A DNA stretch of 9,203 nucleotides from Planctomycetota bacterium (lineage in GTDB: Bacteria; Planctomycetota; Planctomycetia; Pirellulales; UBA7805), in the NCBI GenBank assembly GCA_014237955.1, contig JABABY010000074.1, positions 1 to 9,203 on the forward strand, given 5' to 3'. The translations under genes and the position numbers were made by a program. A model generated the notes under the pieces. The model saw only the letters and a program-made list of their open reading frames with translations. It had not been told where the DNA came from and did not search any database. Shown piece after piece: positions 6,754 to 9,203 of the stretch. The stretch's first letter is position 1. Each line of letters begins with the position of its first letter.

Positions 6754-7706
6754 GTCGAATAAATAAACCGACCTAAAAAAAGAGTGGGGATTAGAAGGAC
6801 GAGAAGAAGCAGGGCCTTCTCTTCACCTTGCACAGCAAACGTTATCGTAGCATCCAGTACAATTAACGACAGCAAGCACGTCTTTACGGCATACTGGACA
6901 TGTTCTGGCGAAGGCCGAAAAAGAGCACGAGAACATCGCCAGATAATCTGCAGGGCGATGAGCGACCAGAATGCATACCAGACATTCATCTTTGTTGCGA
7001 CGAAGGTTTCACTTGGTGCGAGAAGATGAGGAAATGTGGCGAGCGTTGTCATACCCAGAAGCATTACAACCAAACTTGCCAGAAGTTGGCCACGATGGCT
7101 CTGGTTCGCTTCGGTCCGAGCAAACCAAGTAATGCCAACAACGTAGATTCCAATGCCCCCGGCAACAACATAGTGCACTGGAAAATCAACGGGTGACAAT
7201 CCACCACCCGCTGCGGTCATACCCATCAAGATATTGAGCATCCGGCAGAGCCCCATCCCAATGGGACCCAACCATGTTTTTTTGAGAAAACCATCGTAGA
7301 AAATAACGGCAAAGGCCAAGGCAAAAGCGACCAACCCTGTCAGTGGTGTTGCCGCGAAAAAACTCACAAGCCAGGAAACCGCCACCCCAACGATCACTAG
7401 TTCGCTCCCCATCCAGAGCGCTGCCGATTCCGGTACCCTTCGTGAGGGAATTGGCCGTGTGGGCCTTTCGTGCATGTCTTTGTTGCGGTCAAAGTAATCG
7501 TTGAGCACCATACCCGCCAGATAGAGACAGCTTGAAGCTACGGCCAGCAACAACAGGATTCCCACTTCTCCAGGTGGCAGGTCTTTTCGAATAGGGGACC
7601 ACGTGACAAACCAATAGCCCATCATCACATCAGCGATTGCCGTAAAGACATTGGGCAGTCGCAGGAGTTCAAGGTAGGCGTAAAGTTTTGAGTTAGAGGG
7701 AGCCAT
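6750..7706 (-). CDS. eboC: UbiA-family membrane protein, EboC-like
   Basis: This 318-aa polytopic protein of the UbiA prenyltransferase superfamily has about eight or nine hydrophobic helices. The first Asp-rich motif is intact, NDYFDRNKD at 69-77 (N69, D73, D77), followed by RPTRPIPSRRV (81-91). The helix-4/5 region has YDGFLKK (137-143), GPIG and CRMLN (154-158), which fit the EboC/UbiA-like group. Where canonical enzymes have the second DxxxD motif, this protein has FARTEANQSHR (195-205). The start is set at the ATG at 7706 (MAPSNSKLYAYLELLRLPN). The frame is open further upstream to 7823, but those extra 39 residues overlap the TIM-barrel gene and are basic and unlike UbiA. The true start lies 5 nt after that gene's stop, with no clear Shine-Dalgarno. 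In ebo systems EboC is thought to act in metabolite export across the inner membrane. The lipid or substrate is unknown. Confidence 0.88.
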   Translation of the reverse strand: MAPSNSKLYAYLELLRLPNVFTAIADVMMGYWFVTWSPIRKDLPPGEVGILLLLAVASSCLYLAGMVLNDYFDRNKDMHERPTRPIPSRRVPESAALWMGSELVIVGVAVSWLVSFFAATPLTGLVAFALAFAVIFYDGFLKKTWLGPIGMGLCRMLNILMGMTAAGGGLSPVDFPVHYVVAGGIGIYVVGITWFARTEANQSHRGQLLASLVVMLLGMTTLATFPHLLAPSETFVATKMNVWYAFWSLIALQIIWRCSRALFRPSPEHVQYAVKTCLLSLIVLDATITFAVQGEEKALLLLVLLIPTLFLGRFIYST

Positions 7707-7711
7707 GGGAT

Positions 7712-8572
7712 CTATTGGATGGGAATCTCGAGCTGTTTCATCAATGTTTGTAAGTAGTCGTGGGCTTCTCGAGCGGCGCGATCGGGATTGTCGATGTAGG
7801 GATAAAGTTCGACAGTGACCCATCCGTCGTAATCGGTTTTACTGATTTCACGTAATGTGGCTGCAAAATCGATGGCGCCATGTCCCGGAATGAGATGGGC
7901 ATGGACCCGCGATGCGGCAATATCCTCAACGTGATAATGGCGTGTTTGCGATTGCATCTTGGCGATCCATTCTTCTGGGTCTTCCCCCACACAGTATGAA
8001 TGCCCGATGTCGAAATTCAGGCCGAGTCGCTTCGAATCGATTCGGTCGACGAATTCCAGATATTGACCAAACGTTTCGATCAACAGTTCTGGCTCAGGTT
8101 CGATCAGCAGGTCAACGCCCAGTTGCTCGGCCAATTCTATACAGGGCATCAGTTCTTCGTAGAAAATATCAGCACCTTGCTGCCACGATTGTTCTTGTGC
8201 AAGAAATCCTCCTGGTTCTGTCGTGATATTTTTGGCGCCGATGTCTACAGCCAACTGCAGGCACCGTTTTGTATGCTCCCGGCGAATGGCGCGATAGTGG
8301 GGGTCCGGGTCGGTCCAGCCGGGATGCCAATACGGCTGCCTCGGATCGGCGACCGCATTCATCATGAAGGCATTGATATTCGATATCGTCAGATTGTGTT
8401 TAGTAAGTGATTCTCTTATGGAGTCTTTACGCTCTTGGAGCAATCCGGCTGGCCAAGCGTGAGGGACATCGGCCAGAATTTCGATACCGCTATAACCGCA
8501 GTCGGCAATTCTGGCGATCGTCTCCTCGATAGAGAAATGCATGTAGGCATTGCTACTAAAGGCGAGTTTCAT
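7712..8572 (-). CDS. Sugar phosphate isomerase/epimerase-type TIM barrel (xylose-isomerase-like)
   Basis: This 286-aa protein is of the AP-endonuclease-2/xylose-isomerase-like TIM-barrel family. The four usual metal ligands are present in order: Glu158 (LLIEPE), Asp188 (LNFDIGH), His214 (HYHVED) and Glu255 (VELYPY). Supporting motifs are His191, GHGAIDF (230-236) and TTEPGG (117-122). Length and start are standard for the family (MKLAFSSNAY at the first strand). A GAGGAAA Shine-Dalgarno lies 5 nt upstream of the ATG. It begins a tight operon with the UbiA-like and phosphatase genes. Proteins of this fold occur in ebo clusters, but EboE is usually longer (about 380 aa, from memory), so this may be a separate cluster member. 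Likely cytoplasmic. The fold is certain; the substrate is unknown. Confidence 0.88.
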   Translation of the reverse strand: MKLAFSSNAYMHFSIEETIARIADCGYSGIEILADVPHAWPAGLLQERKDSIRESLTKHNLTISNINAFMMNAVADPRQPYWHPGWTDPDPHYRAIRREHTKRCLQLAVDIGAKNITTEPGGFLAQEQSWQQGADIFYEELMPCIELAEQLGVDLLIEPEPELLIETFGQYLEFVDRIDSKRLGLNFDIGHSYCVGEDPEEWIAKMQSQTRHYHVEDIAASRVHAHLIPGHGAIDFAATLREISKTDYDGWVTVELYPYIDNPDRAAREAHDYLQTLMKQLEIPIQ

Positions 8573-8574
8573 AA

Positions 8575-8581
8575 TTTCCTC
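8575..8581 (-). promoter_or_regulatory. Ribosome binding site of the TIM-barrel gene
   Basis: On the minus strand GAGGAAA precedes the ATG at 8572, with the GAGG core 5 nt away. The two genes downstream lack a Shine-Dalgarno, so this may be the main ribosome entry point for the three-gene unit. Confidence 0.7.
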
Positions 8582-8648
8582 ACATTGTAGTTTCAGCGGA
8601 GGCTATATCGTGCATCAATCACCTGTCACTGACAATCCCCAACAGGAT

Positions 8649-9203
8649 CTAACTGCTCGCGCTACGGTAACCCCGTAGGGCCCAATAAAAGACACCGCGG
8701 GAGGCCAGCAGACTACCGGCTGTCGCAAAGATTGCGAAGATTGCCATTGTTGTATTGTTTGGATCCAAGGGTTTGGCCAACAGGCGAGCGGGCACATTGA
8801 CGGCAATCAGTACCGGGATGGCATACGAAAAAAACATTCTCAGAGATTCGCCGATCCAGCGACGTGCAGCCCCAGGCGGGCCGCTATAAATCTCCATGGG
8901 GTAGCGAGAAAAGTTCGTTATGTAAAACCAGAAATTGTAAAGCGATTGATTGCGTCCCAGCCAGATACTGGTGGATGCGAGTGCGATCATCAGGCTGTAG
9001 AGAATCGCCACGCCACAGAGAATGTAAACGGGGTAAAGTAATATTTGCCACAGATGAAGTACATTCTCCGGATGTTCCTGATGCAATTTACTTAAAGAAA
9101 TAATCAGCAAGACAATGGCAAAACCGGTATTGCTCAGACTGGACCAATGGATTTTATGGAGGGATATAAGAAACTGGGTATCAATCGGCTTGAGTAGTGC
9201 GAA
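8649..9203 (-). CDS. ABC-2 family transporter permease, C-terminal part (5' end beyond window)
   Basis: The frame is open from the right edge to TAG at 8651-8649, giving 184 residues of the C-terminal part. An apparent start at 9110 is only a TTG, and the frame upstream codes plausible permease sequence (LLKPIDTQFLISLHKIHWSS), so the gene clearly continues past 9203. The sequence matches the ABC2_membrane_6-type permease pattern: repeated hydrophobic helices, SIWLGRNQSLYNFWFYITNF, then RYPMEIYSGPPG, AIPVLIAVNVPARLL and a C-terminal YWALRGYRSASS tail. Such permeases usually follow an ATPase gene and a partner permease, which would lie to the right. It ends 76 nt before the TIM-barrel gene on the same strand, so co-transcription with the ebo-like genes is possible but not shown. 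The exported substrate is unknown. Confidence 0.82.
   Translation of the reverse strand, partial: FALLKPIDTQFLISLHKIHWSSLSNTGFAIVLLIISLSKLHQEHPENVLHLWQILLYPVYILCGVAILYSLMIALASTSIWLGRNQSLYNFWFYITNFSRYPMEIYSGPPGAARRWIGESLRMFFSYAIPVLIAVNVPARLLAKPLDPNNTTMAIFAIFATAGSLLASRGVFYWALRGYRSASS

Noticed and set aside
7707..7823. 39-residue N-terminal extension of the UbiA-like protein
   Set aside because: It overlaps the end of the TIM-barrel gene in another frame, is Arg/Ser-rich and unlike UbiA proteins. The ATG at 7706 gives a normal length and start.
9108..9110. TTG as start codon of a 153-aa protein
   Set aside because: The frame stays open to the window edge with permease-like sequence upstream, so the real start is outside the window.

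Overview
The window looks like chromosomal DNA of a planctomycete, probably Pirellulales/Rhodopirellula-like. This rests on the style of its proteins and on gene neighbourhoods recalled from that group, not on any search. No rRNA, tRNA, CRISPR array, insertion sequence or phage gene was seen. All the main genes have intact reading frames.

Left part (1-2533). On the minus strand lies a FlhA/SctV-type export gate of type III secretion (645 aa). A possible second gene follows its stop codon directly and runs off the left edge. A 493-bp divergent intergenic region separates this unit from the next gene and holds an 8-bp palindrome repeated exactly 21 bp apart.

Middle (2534-4204). A plus-strand gene encodes a 470-aa single-pass membrane protein. 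It has a long periplasmic-type coiled coil, a beta-rich domain and a C-terminal BRCT-like fold with an embedded Ca-binding-loop sequence. A hairpin followed by T6 sits between it and the next plus-strand gene and may terminate it.

Right part (4205-9203). Two convergent groups together resemble the ebo gene set, described in cyanobacteria and other bacteria and linked there to moving a metabolite precursor across the inner membrane. On the plus strand are a small 89-aa protein and an EboB-like TatD-family metal hydrolase. On the minus strand, reading from the right edge, are the C-terminal part of an ABC-2 permease, a xylose-isomerase-like TIM-barrel protein, an EboC-like UbiA-family membrane protein and an alkaline-phosphatase-superfamily protein. 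The last three are tightly packed (5-nt gap, then a 4-nt ATGA overlap) and are very likely one operon.

Interpretation. The strongest candidate for an under-described system is this ebo-like set. Two of its enzymes keep their family fold signatures but appear to have lost standard metal-binding residues. UbiA lacks a recognisable second Asp-rich motif, and the phosphatase lacks several canonical ligands. If the family alignments confirm this, the chemistry may differ from prenyl transfer and phosphodiester hydrolysis as usually assumed. The substrate cannot be inferred from this window.
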